Source: Labrenzia sp. 011
GTDB taxonomy: Bacteria; Pseudomonadota; Alphaproteobacteria; Rhizobiales; Stappiaceae
NCBI RefSeq assembly: GCF_003075075.1
Contig: NZ_QCYM01000005.1
Location: 181,855 to 245,854 of the forward strand
DNA: 64,000 nucleotides
Reading direction: 5' to 3'
The notes beneath the pieces were generated by a model that was given only the letters and a program-made list of their open reading frames with translations, was not told the DNA's origin and ran no database searches. Shown here piece by piece: positions 46,652 through 55,050 of the stretch; position 1 is the first letter of the stretch, and each line of letters begins with the position of its first letter. A program made the translations under genes and the position numbers.

Positions 46652-47494
46652 CTAGAAGCTGAATTCGTTCGGGAGCATCGACAGATCGATTCCGTGCTCC
46701 TCGAAGGCCTTGTGCAGCTTGCCCTGGGCCAGGCCGAGAGCGCGCTGCTGGTTGACCCAGTTGGTCAGCCAGTTCTGGTAGCCTTCGTTGCCTTCCTCGC
46801 GTGCAAGGCCGATGGTTGCCGGATTCCGCAGCATCGGGGTCGGCAGGATGATCTCGCCGTCGATCTGCTTCGCGACCTGGACCGCGTCGAAGATGGCAAG
46901 AACCATGGCGTCGGCGCGGCCGGCCTGCATTTCAAGCACGCCGAGCGGGCGTTCCTCTACGACGATCTTTTCCGCTTTCGGCGTCAGGGCTTCGGCGACG
47001 ACCTGCATCGTGCCACCCTTCTGAACGACGAGTTTCACGGACGGATCGTTCAGTTCGGCCCAGCTCGTCTTGTCGAAGCCCGGCTTGGTCACGATCGCCC
47101 AGGCGTCGGTGAACAGCGGAACGCTCAGATAGTCGACGACGAGGCCGCGCTGCGGGTTCGGGTTCAGACCGAAGGCGATGTCGATCTTCTTGGCCTGGAA
47201 GTCCGCGGCAAGGTTCCCCCAGGTGGTTTCCACGGGAACGGCTTTCACGCCGAGAAGGCCGGCGATTTCATTGGCCCATTCCATGTAGAAGCCGCCCCAT
47301 TCGCCGCTGTCGCGGTCGCGGACATAGCCGGGCTCTTCGCCGACCATGACCGGAACGCGCAGTTCGCCGCTGTCACGAATGCGGTCGAGAACCGTGTTGG
47401 GATCCGCAGCGAAAGCCGGCTGGAGTGCTGCGGCACACAGGATGACAAATGCTGCGAGGGCACTGAACACGTGATGATGGATTTTTTCTTTCAT
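46652..47494 (-). CDS. Polar amino acid ABC importer binding protein (family 3)
   Basis: 280 residues with a signal peptide (HVFSALAAFVILCAAALQPAFA). The mature part starts VLDRIRDSGELRVPVMVGEEPG, and GGFYMEWANEIAGLLGVKAVPVETTWGNL and KKIDIAFGLNPNPQRGLVVDYL follow, as in HisJ/FliY-type proteins. It probably binds the imino acid used by the downstream enzymes. ATG 47494 with AAAGGTGAG upstream is preferred over an in-frame start at 47536, which would overlap the regulator gene. Confidence 0.9.
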   Translation of the reverse strand: MKEKIHHHVFSALAAFVILCAAALQPAFAADPNTVLDRIRDSGELRVPVMVGEEPGYVRDRDSGEWGGFYMEWANEIAGLLGVKAVPVETTWGNLAADFQAKKIDIAFGLNPNPQRGLVVDYLSVPLFTDAWAIVTKPGFDKTSWAELNDPSVKLVVQKGGTMQVVAEALTPKAEKIVVEERPLGVLEMQAGRADAMVLAIFDAVQVAKQIDGEIILPTPMLRNPATIGLAREEGNEGYQNWLTNWVNQQRALGLAQGKLHKAFEEHGIDLSMLPNEFSF

Positions 47495-47532
47495 TGATCT
47501 CACCTTTGGAAGGTTTGGAGGGAATTCCCAGG

Positions 47533-49422
47533 TCAAAGGAAACCGCTTCTCAGCGGATCGTCGGGCTCAAGAATGAGGGTCGACATTCCGTTGAGATGCG
47601 CGCGCCCCGAAATCGTCGGGGCGTAGGCAGGACGGTCTTCCGCCGTCTCTGCGATCCGGAGGCAGGTGCCATTGAGGCGTCCGCCGAAAATGCTTTCCGC
47701 TTCGAGAGTGTCTCCCGGCGCCATGCGCTCCTCTTCGCAAAGGACAGCCATACGCGCAGCGACGCCGCCCACACCGGGGGAGCGGTCATACCGCTGCCGG
47801 TCGATGGCCAGGAAGATGCGCTCCGGGCCGCCGGCCACGGTTTGACAGAACAGGACGGAATCGAGCTTTTCCGGCTGAGGCGCGGACGACGCGGACAGCG
47901 CTTCACGCACGGTCATGGCCGCGGCCAGCATTGTCTGCAGCATGTCCGTGGTGACGGACCATCCCAGATGGCTCGCATCGATGACCGCATGCGTGTTGGC
48001 GCCATAGGTCAGGCGGACCGGTACGATCCGGCCGTCGATTTCCACATTGACTGGCTCTTTCTGGACACTTGTCACCGGAAGGGCGAGGTGAAGCGTATCG
48101 GGGGTGGCGCCCCGTTCCAGTTCGATTGTTCCGCCGGGAACCTCGACGGAAAAGCGGGTCTTGCCATTCAGCTGGCCGAGGGCGTCGAGGGCCTTCGCAT
48201 AGCCGATGACCGCATGGCCGCAAAAGTCTGGATAGCCGTAGGAGGTAATGAAAAAGGCGCCGAAATCCGCGACTTGAGAAGGGACTGGCACCAGGCCGAA
48301 GGACCCGACGTGTCCGCGCGGTTCCTGCAGGAGCATCGCGCGAAGATGGTCGTGTCTGTCCATGAAGGACTGGCGCCTTTCGGCGACCGTTGACCCGGCG
48401 AGATCCTTCAGGGGTTCGATCAGTATGCGCGTCGGATGCCCGGCGGTATGCGTTTCCAGAACGCGGTAGGTCTCCGAATTGCTGGGAAGGTCGATGTTCA
48501 GACCGCCTTCGCCAAGGCCGCTGCCGCTGGAGGTGCCGAGTTCGAGCCGGCGGCCACGACGCTCGAAATGCATCGTTCCGAGCCGTTCGACGTCCGTGTT
48601 GACCCAGAGGATCACCGCATTGCAGGTGCCCGTGTTGTGCCAGCGGTGATCGATACGGCTGTCGAAATAGGCGCTGTCGCCGGCGCCGATGGTGACCGGC
48701 TCCCGCCCGCAGAGGGTGACTTCCAGTTGACCGTCGAGAACATAGAGAAGCTCTTCGCCCTCGTGAGAGTAGAAGCCGTCGCTTTCCCGGCCCGGCTCGA
48801 TTGTCCAGACCTCGACGTCCATGAGCCTTTCGGCAACGGTCAGCTGTTCGATCGAAACGCCCGGGCTGAAAGTGCTGACGACACGACCGCCGCCTTTTCG
48901 CACGATCGGAATGTCGTTGTGACTGGTTCCGCCAAGCAGTTCCACGACGGAGCGGTTGAAGGCAGCGGCGATGGCGTTCAGGCGCGCCGGCGACAGGAAG
49001 GCGGCTCCGCGCTCGAACATGCTCAGGTGCGAAACGCCGATCTCCGTCAGATCCGACAGCTCCCGCAGCGAAAGGCCGGCCTCCTTGCGCATGGTGCGCA
49101 CGCTCTCACCGATCCGGTCGTAATCGATCTTCTGCCGTTCGGCTTTCGCCGGAGCGGCACTGGTGGCCTCTTCGGCGTCCTGATCGAATGTCCGGCGGAT
49201 GCTGGACAGGCTCATGCCCGATACGCGGCGCATCTGTTCAATCTTGCGGATGCGGTCAAGGTCTTCTGTCGTGAAGGATCTGTGACCGCTTGCGGACTTG
49301 TGCGGCTTGATAAGACCGAGCTGTTCCCAGGACCGCAGGGTCGAGACGGCGACGCCGGTCATCTTCGCGGCATGGCCGATCGAGTAGGGTCTTCTGCTTC
49401 CGGTGGTATCACTGTCTGTCAT
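47533..49422 (-). CDS. Four-domain regulator: MerR HTH + XRE HTH + cupin + inactive proline-racemase domain
   Basis: 629 residues in one unbroken frame. A MerR-type DNA-binding domain at about 12-80 (YSIGHAAKMTGVAVSTLRSWE, then HKSASGHRSFTTEDLDRI). A Cro/C1-type helix-turn-helix at about 104-165 (LSLRELSDLTEIGVSHLSMFERG). A cupin at about 195-285 (SHEGEELLYVLDGQLEV, GAGDSAYFDSRIDHRWHN). A full-length proline-racemase-family domain at 318-629. That domain keeps its first Cys (Cys401, FCGHAVIG), but the second active-site motif reads DRSPGVGG with Gly550 instead of Cys, so it cannot be a two-base epimerase and also lacks the Thr of the dehydratases. I infer it binds the pathway substrate and acts as sensor. 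First gene of the ten-gene minus-strand cluster; promoter seen at 49458-49486. XRE-cupin regulators are common; the outer additions are not. Confidence 0.88.
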   Translation of the reverse strand: MTDSDTTGSRRPYSIGHAAKMTGVAVSTLRSWEQLGLIKPHKSASGHRSFTTEDLDRIRKIEQMRRVSGMSLSSIRRTFDQDAEEATSAAPAKAERQKIDYDRIGESVRTMRKEAGLSLRELSDLTEIGVSHLSMFERGAAFLSPARLNAIAAAFNRSVVELLGGTSHNDIPIVRKGGGRVVSTFSPGVSIEQLTVAERLMDVEVWTIEPGRESDGFYSHEGEELLYVLDGQLEVTLCGREPVTIGAGDSAYFDSRIDHRWHNTGTCNAVILWVNTDVERLGTMHFERRGRRLELGTSSGSGLGEGGLNIDLPSNSETYRVLETHTAGHPTRILIEPLKDLAGSTVAERRQSFMDRHDHLRAMLLQEPRGHVGSFGLVPVPSQVADFGAFFITSYGYPDFCGHAVIGYAKALDALGQLNGKTRFSVEVPGGTIELERGATPDTLHLALPVTSVQKEPVNVEIDGRIVPVRLTYGANTHAVIDASHLGWSVTTDMLQTMLAAAMTVREALSASSAPQPEKLDSVLFCQTVAGGPERIFLAIDRQRYDRSPGVGGVAARMAVLCEEERMAPGDTLEAESIFGGRLNGTCLRIAETAEDRPAYAPTISGRAHLNGMSTLILEPDDPLRSGFL

Positions 49423-49457
49423 CAGCCGAACACATGTGGTTTTTTTGAACTTTGCAG

Positions 49458-49486
49458 ATCGTATGTAGATATATTGAAAGAGTCAA
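49458..49486 (-). promoter_or_regulatory. Sigma-70-type promoter of the imino-acid cluster
   Basis: On the minus strand TTGACT (49481-49486) and TACGAT (49458-49463) are separated by 17 bases, giving a start about 28 bases before the regulator ATG. An 8-bp palindrome CACATGTG at about 49431-49438 lies between promoter and start codon and could be an operator. Confidence 0.55.
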
Positions 49487-50101
49487 CGTACCGAGACGTG
49501 TGCTGCGGTTTTGTGGATCCTGATCGGGTAAAGCCGAATGGTTTCAGTGGGTACGACCCCATGCGCAAACCCGTCCGGCGTGATTTCCGCGGGGTGCGGC
49601 AGAGATTGGGGCGATGTCAGGCGCCGGCATTTTCATGTCGAGCTACACAACGACATGTGCGTCAGCGGGCCACGCCCTCCCGATGACCAGTTCTGCCGAA
49701 CCTGACTGCGGCCAGGTTGAAGCATGTAGCCGCTGGCAAATGGACCAGCCGATAAGGCATAGGCATGCCCCGCTCTACGCAGAGAAGTGCGAAAACCACG
49801 GAGCCGTTGTCTGACAGCTGAGGTGCGATTGATCTCTGAGGCCGCCTGCAAATATGAAGCTATTTGCGGTTTCGAATGTGGCAGGCATCCATGATGAGAC
49901 TGGCAGGTCGTGCCCTTGAATATTATCAAGAACTATCAGTGACGATCAGATGTAAAAATTAATTGGATCTTGAAAATCCCGCAAGCAGAAACAGAGGGAT
50001 CTGCTTGCGGATTTATTCGCGTGCCCGGATTTTTACAGGCTTCGAAAATGGCTCTCTTCCGTAATGGGCGCCATTCGTTGATATGTTTATTGCCGGGGCT
50101 G
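49487..50101. other. Intergenic region, no gene recognised
   Basis: About 0.6 kb upstream of the regulator gene and downstream of the chemoreceptor gene. A 7-bp inverted repeat (CATGTCG 49634-49640 with CGACATG 49651-49657) is visible. Open frames here are short and without family features. Sequence becomes A+T-richer from about 49840 on. Confidence 0.45.
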
Positions 50102-51463
50102 CTACGCGGCCCTGATCGAACGGATAAACTCGGCTACCTCGTTCTTCAACCCGCTTGCCTGTCCAGCGAGTTGACTCGCGGTTTCAAGGACTTTGGCTGA
50201 GGTTTTCCCGGTCTCTTCTGTAACCTTGTTGACGCCGAACAGGTTGCTGGAAACATCTTGAGTGCCCAAGGCTGCATCCGTGACATTCTGTGCAATTTCC
50301 TGCGTTGCCTTGTCCTGTTTCTCTACGGAGGTGGCGATGCCCGTCGATATATCGTTCATCTTGTCTATCGTTTCACCGATCCGCTGGATCGCGCCAACCG
50401 CTTCGTCGGTTACATTCTGAATGGCGGAGATCTGAGCTGAAATATCGGACGTTGCATTCGCGGTTTGGGTTGCCAGCTGTTTCACTTCGGAGGCCACAAC
50501 CGCAAACCCTTTGCCGGCCTCTCCGGCTCTGGCAGCCTCAATGGTAGCATTGAGTGCCAGAAGATTGGTCTGTTCGGCAATGTCGTTGATCAATTTGACA
50601 ACTTCGCCGACTGTCTGGGCCGCCGCAGACAGGGACTGAACCTTCTCGTTCATTTGCTGGGCCTCCTCGACAGCTGCGGAACTGATATTCGTGGAATCGG
50701 AAACCTGTCGGGCGATCTCCTGTACCGAAGCCGCGAGCTGGTCTGCTGCTGTTGCTACAGTCTTTACATTGCTCGTGGTTTCTTCAGACGCTGCGGACAC
50801 GGCCGCCGACTGGACAATTGCCTCCTCGACAGCTGAAGACAGGGATTGCGAAGCCGATTGCATGTCCGTTGCGGATGCGGCTACCGAAGCGACGATGCCA
50901 CCCACCCGCCGGTCGAATTCGGAAGCGAGCCGATTCAGGGTTTCTTCGCGGTCGCGACTCCCGGCTTCGAGATAAACGGAGATGGCGATATCCATATCCA
51001 GCATGGCGGCTCTGGTAATGGCCGTCTGCAACCGTGAAGCCCGTTCCCGATTTCGGGATACGGAAATACGGCCAAGACCGCGCCCTGCCATCGTCTTGAG
51101 GATATGTTCATTCAGTGACGTCACGAGGAAACTGTAACCGCCGAGATACCAGCTTGGTTCCAATCCGATCCGATTGTGCACCTCACCGATCGTGCGCACG
51201 GAGTTTTCGTAGTCTTCGTTGAATTGCGCGGCAGTTATAAGGGACCAGTGTCTGATTTGCGCATTTTTCGCCCTTTCCATGTGGGCATCATCCTTGAAGA
51301 ATTTTCGCGTCTCGGGAAAGGATTTTACATGATCGTAAAATGCGTCGAGCGCTCCGGAAAGGGCTTCCAGCACGATCTTGCTTTCCGAGCGGAGAATTTC
51401 CGCTGTCGCTTCATCCAGTCGATGAAATGTAAGGCGGTTTTGAATATTTTCCTGATTTTGCAT
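50102..51463 (-). CDS. Globin-coupled methyl-accepting chemotaxis protein (HemAT type)
   Basis: 453 residues without membrane helices, so a cytoplasmic receptor. Residues about 1-170 are a sensor globin: [20 protein letters not shown], then [17 protein letters not shown], in which His96 matches the haem-binding proximal His of HemAT proteins. A helical linker leads to the methyl-accepting signalling domain, whose tip [20 protein letters not shown] (followed by [14 protein letters not shown]) is the near-invariant CheA/CheW-binding hairpin. It should sense O2 or another gas and drive aerotaxis. No che genes are adjacent. Confidence 0.92.
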   Translation of the reverse strand: MQNQENIQNRLTFHRLDEATAEILRSESKIVLEALSGALDAFYDHVKSFPETRKFFKDDAHMERAKNAQIRHWSLITAAQFNEDYENSVRTIGEVHNRIGLEPSWYLGGYSFLVTSLNEHILKTMAGRGLGRISVSRNRERASRLQTAITRAAMLDMDIAISVYLEAGSRDREETLNRLASEFDRRVGGIVASVAASATDMQSASQSLSSAVEEAIVQSAAVSAASEETTSNVKTVATAADQLAASVQEIARQVSDSTNISSAAVEEAQQMNEKVQSLSAAAQTVGEVVKLINDIAEQTNLLALNATIEAARAGEAGKGFAVVASEVKQLATQTANATSDISAQISAIQNVTDEAVGAIQRIGETIDKMNDISTGIATSVEKQDKATQEIAQNVTDAALGTQDVSSNLFGVNKVTEETGKTSAKVLETASQLAGQASGLKNEVAEFIRSIRAA

Positions 51464-51587
51464 TGCATCCTCTTAACGCAAGGGAATGTGTGTATTACGT
51501 CTGTGTAGTATTTATTCTTCAGCCCGCGACCAAGTCGGGGGAGAGCCTTGACTGTCCGGTGCAAGAAATTGTCGGTGTACTGTGAAG

Positions 51588-51770
51588 TCAGGGGCTCGCT
51601 GACAGTAGAAGCTGGCCGATAACGCCCCCAAGGCTTTCGAGAAAGCGCAATTGCTCCTGTGTCTCGACGCCTTCTGCGGCGGTAGCCGTCTTTCGGTGAT
51701 CGCGCGCCATCATGCCAACAGGCGCATCTGAGAAAATGGTATTCGCAAAAGCGGGAGCGTCAGACATCAT
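51588..51770 (-). pseudogene. Remnant of an EAL (cyclic-di-GMP phosphodiesterase) domain
   Basis: A short minus-strand frame contains TAAEGVETQEQLRFLESLGG, which matches the conserved C-terminal AEGVET region of EAL domains. After LESLGG the expected QGYLFSRP ending is lost, and upstream sequence in this frame does not match the rest of an EAL domain. It looks like the tail of a decayed phosphodiesterase gene next to the chemoreceptor gene. Confidence 0.55.
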
Positions 51771-51934
51771 TATACTTCAGTATGCACCAAGCCTCGTGGG
51801 CACACACGGTGCCCCTTCACCGGTAGGTCGAAAGGTTCTCCGTTAATGAACGGTGTGATTTACCGCGCCGTTTATTGTCGGTTCGCCTCTCGAACGACCG
51901 GACTGCATTGACTAGCAATGCGCCCTATTTATAA

Positions 51935-51948
51935 GTACGAATACGTAC
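51935..51948. promoter_or_regulatory. Palindrome upstream of the Crp/Fnr gene
   Basis: GTACG-AATA-CGTAC is a perfect 5-bp inverted repeat in an A+T-rich stretch 75 bases before the regulator start. It may be an operator for that or another dimeric regulator. Confidence 0.4.
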
Positions 51949-52022
51949 ATAATAAAAGTTAACTGTGGATTAACGATTTTATATCGTGGGCTTGAAATGG
52001 TCGGGGAAATACTCATCCCGTC

Positions 52023-52724
52023 ATGAGTAGCCACTTAGAGCCCCCTTTCAGGAACCGCGTGATCCGTGCCACTCGACCAGAGGCACAAGCATTCCTTGCA
52101 GCTCGTATGGAGACCCGTCAACTGGAGGCCGGGTGTGTGCTTTATGATAAGTCACAAGGCTTTACTCACGCCATTTTTCCACATGCCGGCATTCTTTCCC
52201 TTATGTCGGAAATGAGTGAGGGGCGCAGCGTCGAAAAAACCAGTATCGGGAATGAAGGGTTTCTTGGCTTTACCTACCCGATGGGTGGGCTCATTTCCAC
52301 GAGCAGGACAGTTGTGCGCGTACCCGGATATGCATCATGGCTGGCTATGTCGGATCTGGATGAAGCCATGCAAAGATTTGTATGCGTGCGCGACGTGATG
52401 CTCGGATACTCAAGAGCCCAGGTTATTCAGCTAATGGAGACTGTGGCTTGTAACGCCCTGCATTCGGCAGAGCAGCGTGTCAGCCGCTGGCTTCTTCATG
52501 CATATGATCGCCAGGACGGAGAGGACTTCCCGCTCACGCAGAAAGCCATATCCGAAGTTCTGGGAATGCGCCGGGCTACAATCAGCCAAGCTTGCTCAGT
52601 TCTTCTAAAGTCTGGAGCAATTACCTATTCTCGCGGCAAGGTATCTATTTTGAATAGAAACATCCTGCAGCGCCATGCATGTGATTGCTATGAGAGAGTC
52701 ACTGCCGCCAGCCTGCCTCGATGA
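52023..52724 (+). CDS. Crp/Fnr-family transcriptional regulator
   Basis: 233 residues. An N-terminal cyclic-nucleotide-binding-like beta-roll (VLYDKSQGFTHAIFPHAGILSL, GNEGFLGF) is followed by a dimer helix and a C-terminal Crp-type winged HTH (FPLTQKAISEVLGMRRATISQACSVL). No N-terminal Cys cluster for an Fe-S centre, and the RxGE-type cAMP phosphate site is not kept, so the signal is unknown. The NEGFLG form is common among alphaproteobacterial Crp/Fnr proteins of unknown effector. The gene stands alone; a palindrome lies upstream. Confidence 0.85.
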   Translation: MSSHLEPPFRNRVIRATRPEAQAFLAARMETRQLEAGCVLYDKSQGFTHAIFPHAGILSLMSEMSEGRSVEKTSIGNEGFLGFTYPMGGLISTSRTVVRVPGYASWLAMSDLDEAMQRFVCVRDVMLGYSRAQVIQLMETVACNALHSAEQRVSRWLLHAYDRQDGEDFPLTQKAISEVLGMRRATISQACSVLLKSGAITYSRGKVSILNRNILQRHACDCYERVTAASLPR

Positions 52725-52857
52725 ATACAATGTGACAAACCCGGTACAACCCATCATGTCATTCTGTGCCTGAGGTAGAATCCCTCTCGCTGCGTAGATC
52801 TCTATCCCGGGGGTGGAAGATTGGCAGAGCAGGGGTAGGCTCCGCGTGGGCCTGTCA

Positions 52858-53247
52858 TCAGGATAGCAGGTCCTGCCATTCCTGGCTGCCGGCCCCAACC
52901 ACGCAGCGCCCGTTTTCTCGCAGGTTCAGACGCATGCGGCATCTTTTGATTTCGTCGTCGAACTCATGCGGGGGAATGGTCCTGATCAACTCCAGAAGTG
53001 TGCGGCTGAAGGCATCGCTTTCTTTCCGGAGGGTGTAGAAGACCCATTTTCCGTCTTTCTCAGGCCGCACGAGACCGGCCTTCTGCAGGATTTTCAGATT
53101 TCGCGAGACATTGTAATGGGTCTCGCCAAGCACATCCATCGCCTCGGCAACGCAGACCCGCTCGTCAATCTGCACAAGCAGCCAGAACAACCGCAGCCGG
53201 TTGGGCTCGGCCAGAGCCTTCAACGCTTCAACAAAACGATCGTCCAT
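52858..53247 (-). CDS. ArsR-family metalloregulator
   Basis: 129 residues with the winged HTH: ALAEPNRLRLFWLLVQIDERVCVAEAMDVLGETHYNVSRNL (shown in parts in the family as ALxxPxRLxIL...LCVxEL). The Cys in DERVCVAEAM lies where ArsR proteins carry their arsenite-binding cysteines, with further Cys near the C-terminus. It probably represses the small membrane protein and permease genes upstream through the palindrome at 54748-54769. ATG 53247 is preferred; a GTG at 53295 directly abuts the previous stop. Confidence 0.82.
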   Translation of the reverse strand: MDDRFVEALKALAEPNRLRLFWLLVQIDERVCVAEAMDVLGETHYNVSRNLKILQKAGLVRPEKDGKWVFYTLRKESDAFSRTLLELIRTIPPHEFDDEIKRCRMRLNLRENGRCVVGAGSQEWQDLLS

Positions 53248-53295
53248 CCGTTCTCTCTCGGGACTGTTTGGTCGCCGCGACCGTCGCGAGGCCAC

Positions 53296-53583
53296 CTAGC
53301 TGTCGTCGGCTCCATCGTATTTAGCCGCGCCCACCAGCAGTAACAAGACGCCGATGAAGAATACGACAGCCGAGTGGCACGCATGGAATACCAGTTCCGC
53401 TCTGCTCGCCCCGCTCAGCAGGGCGATCCAGAAGAAAGGGCAGCACAGGCCCAGAAGGGCGATAGAGGCTCCGGCCTGCGCCGAATGTGGCAGCCGCCGT
53501 TCCACCGCCATGCGCCGCAGGGTGCGCCAAAGTTGCGTGTAGGGACACAGGCTGAGCAGTTTTTTTACCGGCGAGCTTTTCAT
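53296..53583 (-). CDS. Small Cys-containing membrane protein
   Basis: 95 residues with two strongly hydrophobic segments (ASIALLGLCCPFFWIALLSG and AVVFFIGVLLLLVGAAKY). A basic, Cys-bearing N-terminus (SPVKKLLSLCPYTQLWRTLRR) faces the cytoplasm by charge. A Cys-Cys pair sits in the first membrane helix. It lies between the ArsR gene and the permease gene in the same direction, which suggests a role in the same metal or metalloid response. Function not recognised. ATG 53583 is chosen to start at the basic segment. Confidence 0.6.
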   Translation of the reverse strand: MKSSPVKKLLSLCPYTQLWRTLRRMAVERRLPHSAQAGASIALLGLCCPFFWIALLSGASRAELVFHACHSAVVFFIGVLLLLVGAAKYDGADDS

Positions 53584-53698
53584 GTCGTGCCATTTCACGT
53601 TGTCTGAAGGGCCTGAAGGACGTGATGGACGGCGCCGCACCGCAACAGGCCGATACGGGCCTGTTGCGCAGGGGTTGCGGACCTTGCGTGCTGTAGCG

Positions 53699-54718
53699 TC
53701 AGGAAACGACAAGAAATATGCCTCCTCCCACCATGGCCATTGCAACCACCGTGACCACGAAGGCGATCACCGCCTTGGGTTTGAGAATCGACGAGATGAT
53801 CGCAATTTCCGGCAGGCTGGCGCCGGTGCCGCCGATCAGCAGAGACATGGCCGCGCCCATGCTCATCCCCTTGGCAATCAGCACCTGAAGCAGGGGAAGG
53901 GCCATTTCGATCCGCAGATACAGCGGGACGCCGATGACTGCGGCGACGGGGACCGCATACCAGCTGTCGCCTCCCACGTATTTCTCGACCACTTCAGCAG
54001 GAAGAAAGGCTGCCGACAGGGCGCTGATGACGGCGCCGACGAGCACATACGGGATGATTTTCCTGAAGAGGGCCCAGGCGAAGGGGAGGGATGCGCGAAG
54101 ACGTTCGCCATGAGGCAGGCGGTCATGCGCCGTTGAGGGCGCCGGGCCGCCGCATGTTGGCACCGCCGGTGCATCGCAGTCCACCACCGTGGCATCGCCG
54201 CACCCAACGGCGAGGGCCGCGGCGGAGGGGCTGCAGCTGGCGGCCTGGGCGCCACCGCAGCTGCCTGTCGCTGGGCTTATGTCACGCCGAACCGCATGGT
54301 TCAGAGATGTGAAGCCGACCAGATAGCCCGCCAGGATCGCCCCCCCCAGGGTCACGGCCAGGTAAATCAGGGTGACCTTCAGGCCGAAGGTTACCAGGAT
54401 CAGACCGACGACGACGAAATTGCACAATGGCGCCGAGATCAGGAAGCCGAAGATTGTCCCCACCGAGGCACCCATTTCGACCATGCCCATTGCCACCGGA
54501 ACCATGGAGGCGCTGCAAAAGGGCGTGAGCGTTCCGAGAAGCGCGCCGAGCAACGGACCGCGACGCTCATGCTTTTCAAGCTTTTTCTGGAGCTTGTCCT
54601 GGGGAATGTATTCCCGAACGATCCCCGTCAACACGGAAATGACGGCGATGATTGCCACCAGCGCGCCCCCTACATGAAGAAACTCGTAGAGGGCGACCGT
54701 CCATGGGTTGTCCTGCAT
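53699..54718 (-). CDS. DUF318/YraQ-family permease, ArsP-like
   Basis: 339 residues with about eight membrane helices in two halves. The signatures GTLTPFCSASMVPVA and SAPLCNFVVVGL in the first half and GTGASLPEIAIISSILKP in the second are typical of the PF03773 permeases, which include ArsP, an exporter of trivalent organoarsenicals. The cytoplasmic linker between the halves is Cys-rich: CGG, C, GCGD, VDCD and PTCGG over about 45 residues, possibly a metal relay. The first gene of the group controlled by the operator at 54748-54769. Confidence 0.83.
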   Translation of the reverse strand: MQDNPWTVALYEFLHVGGALVAIIAVISVLTGIVREYIPQDKLQKKLEKHERRGPLLGALLGTLTPFCSASMVPVAMGMVEMGASVGTIFGFLISAPLCNFVVVGLILVTFGLKVTLIYLAVTLGGAILAGYLVGFTSLNHAVRRDISPATGSCGGAQAASCSPSAAALAVGCGDATVVDCDAPAVPTCGGPAPSTAHDRLPHGERLRASLPFAWALFRKIIPYVLVGAVISALSAAFLPAEVVEKYVGGDSWYAVPVAAVIGVPLYLRIEMALPLLQVLIAKGMSMGAAMSLLIGGTGASLPEIAIISSILKPKAVIAFVVTVVAMAMVGGGIFLVVS

Positions 54719-54747
54719 ATTTGCCTTTCCTTCTGCCTGGCAATTAT

Positions 54748-54769
54748 CATTCGCATATATGCGCGAATG
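54748..54769. promoter_or_regulatory. ArsR-type palindromic operator
   Basis: CATTCGC (54748-54754) and GCGAATG (54763-54769) form a perfect inverted repeat spaced by 8 bases, with an inner GCATATATGC palindrome. It lies 30 bases upstream of the permease start, where a repressor would block transcription. Confidence 0.65.
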
Positions 54770-55050
54770 AGCTTATATTTAATTCCTGTGTGCCTGACAA
54801 GAAGGGAATTCTGGAAGGGGGCGTCGCGGAACCTGGGCCGCGTCATCGTCTGTTTCTTTCAATCGGGAACAGACGCATTTGAGAGGCGGAACTTTCAGCG
54901 GGCAGATCAGGCTGCCCGCTTTGGGCGCGAAGAGGACCGGGACGGTGGAAACTCGGGCCTTGCGTCTGGCGCGGCCTTCCGGTTCTGGTAGCATCCCGCC
55001 GGTGTCGCGGGCAAAATGCAATTCCCTGGACGCAGGAGAAGACGGCGACG

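Noticed and set aside
49634..49657. Inverted repeat CATGTCG...CGACATG as a terminator or operator
   Set aside because: Seven pairs with a ten-base loop and no T tract, not near a gene end or a promoter; could be chance.
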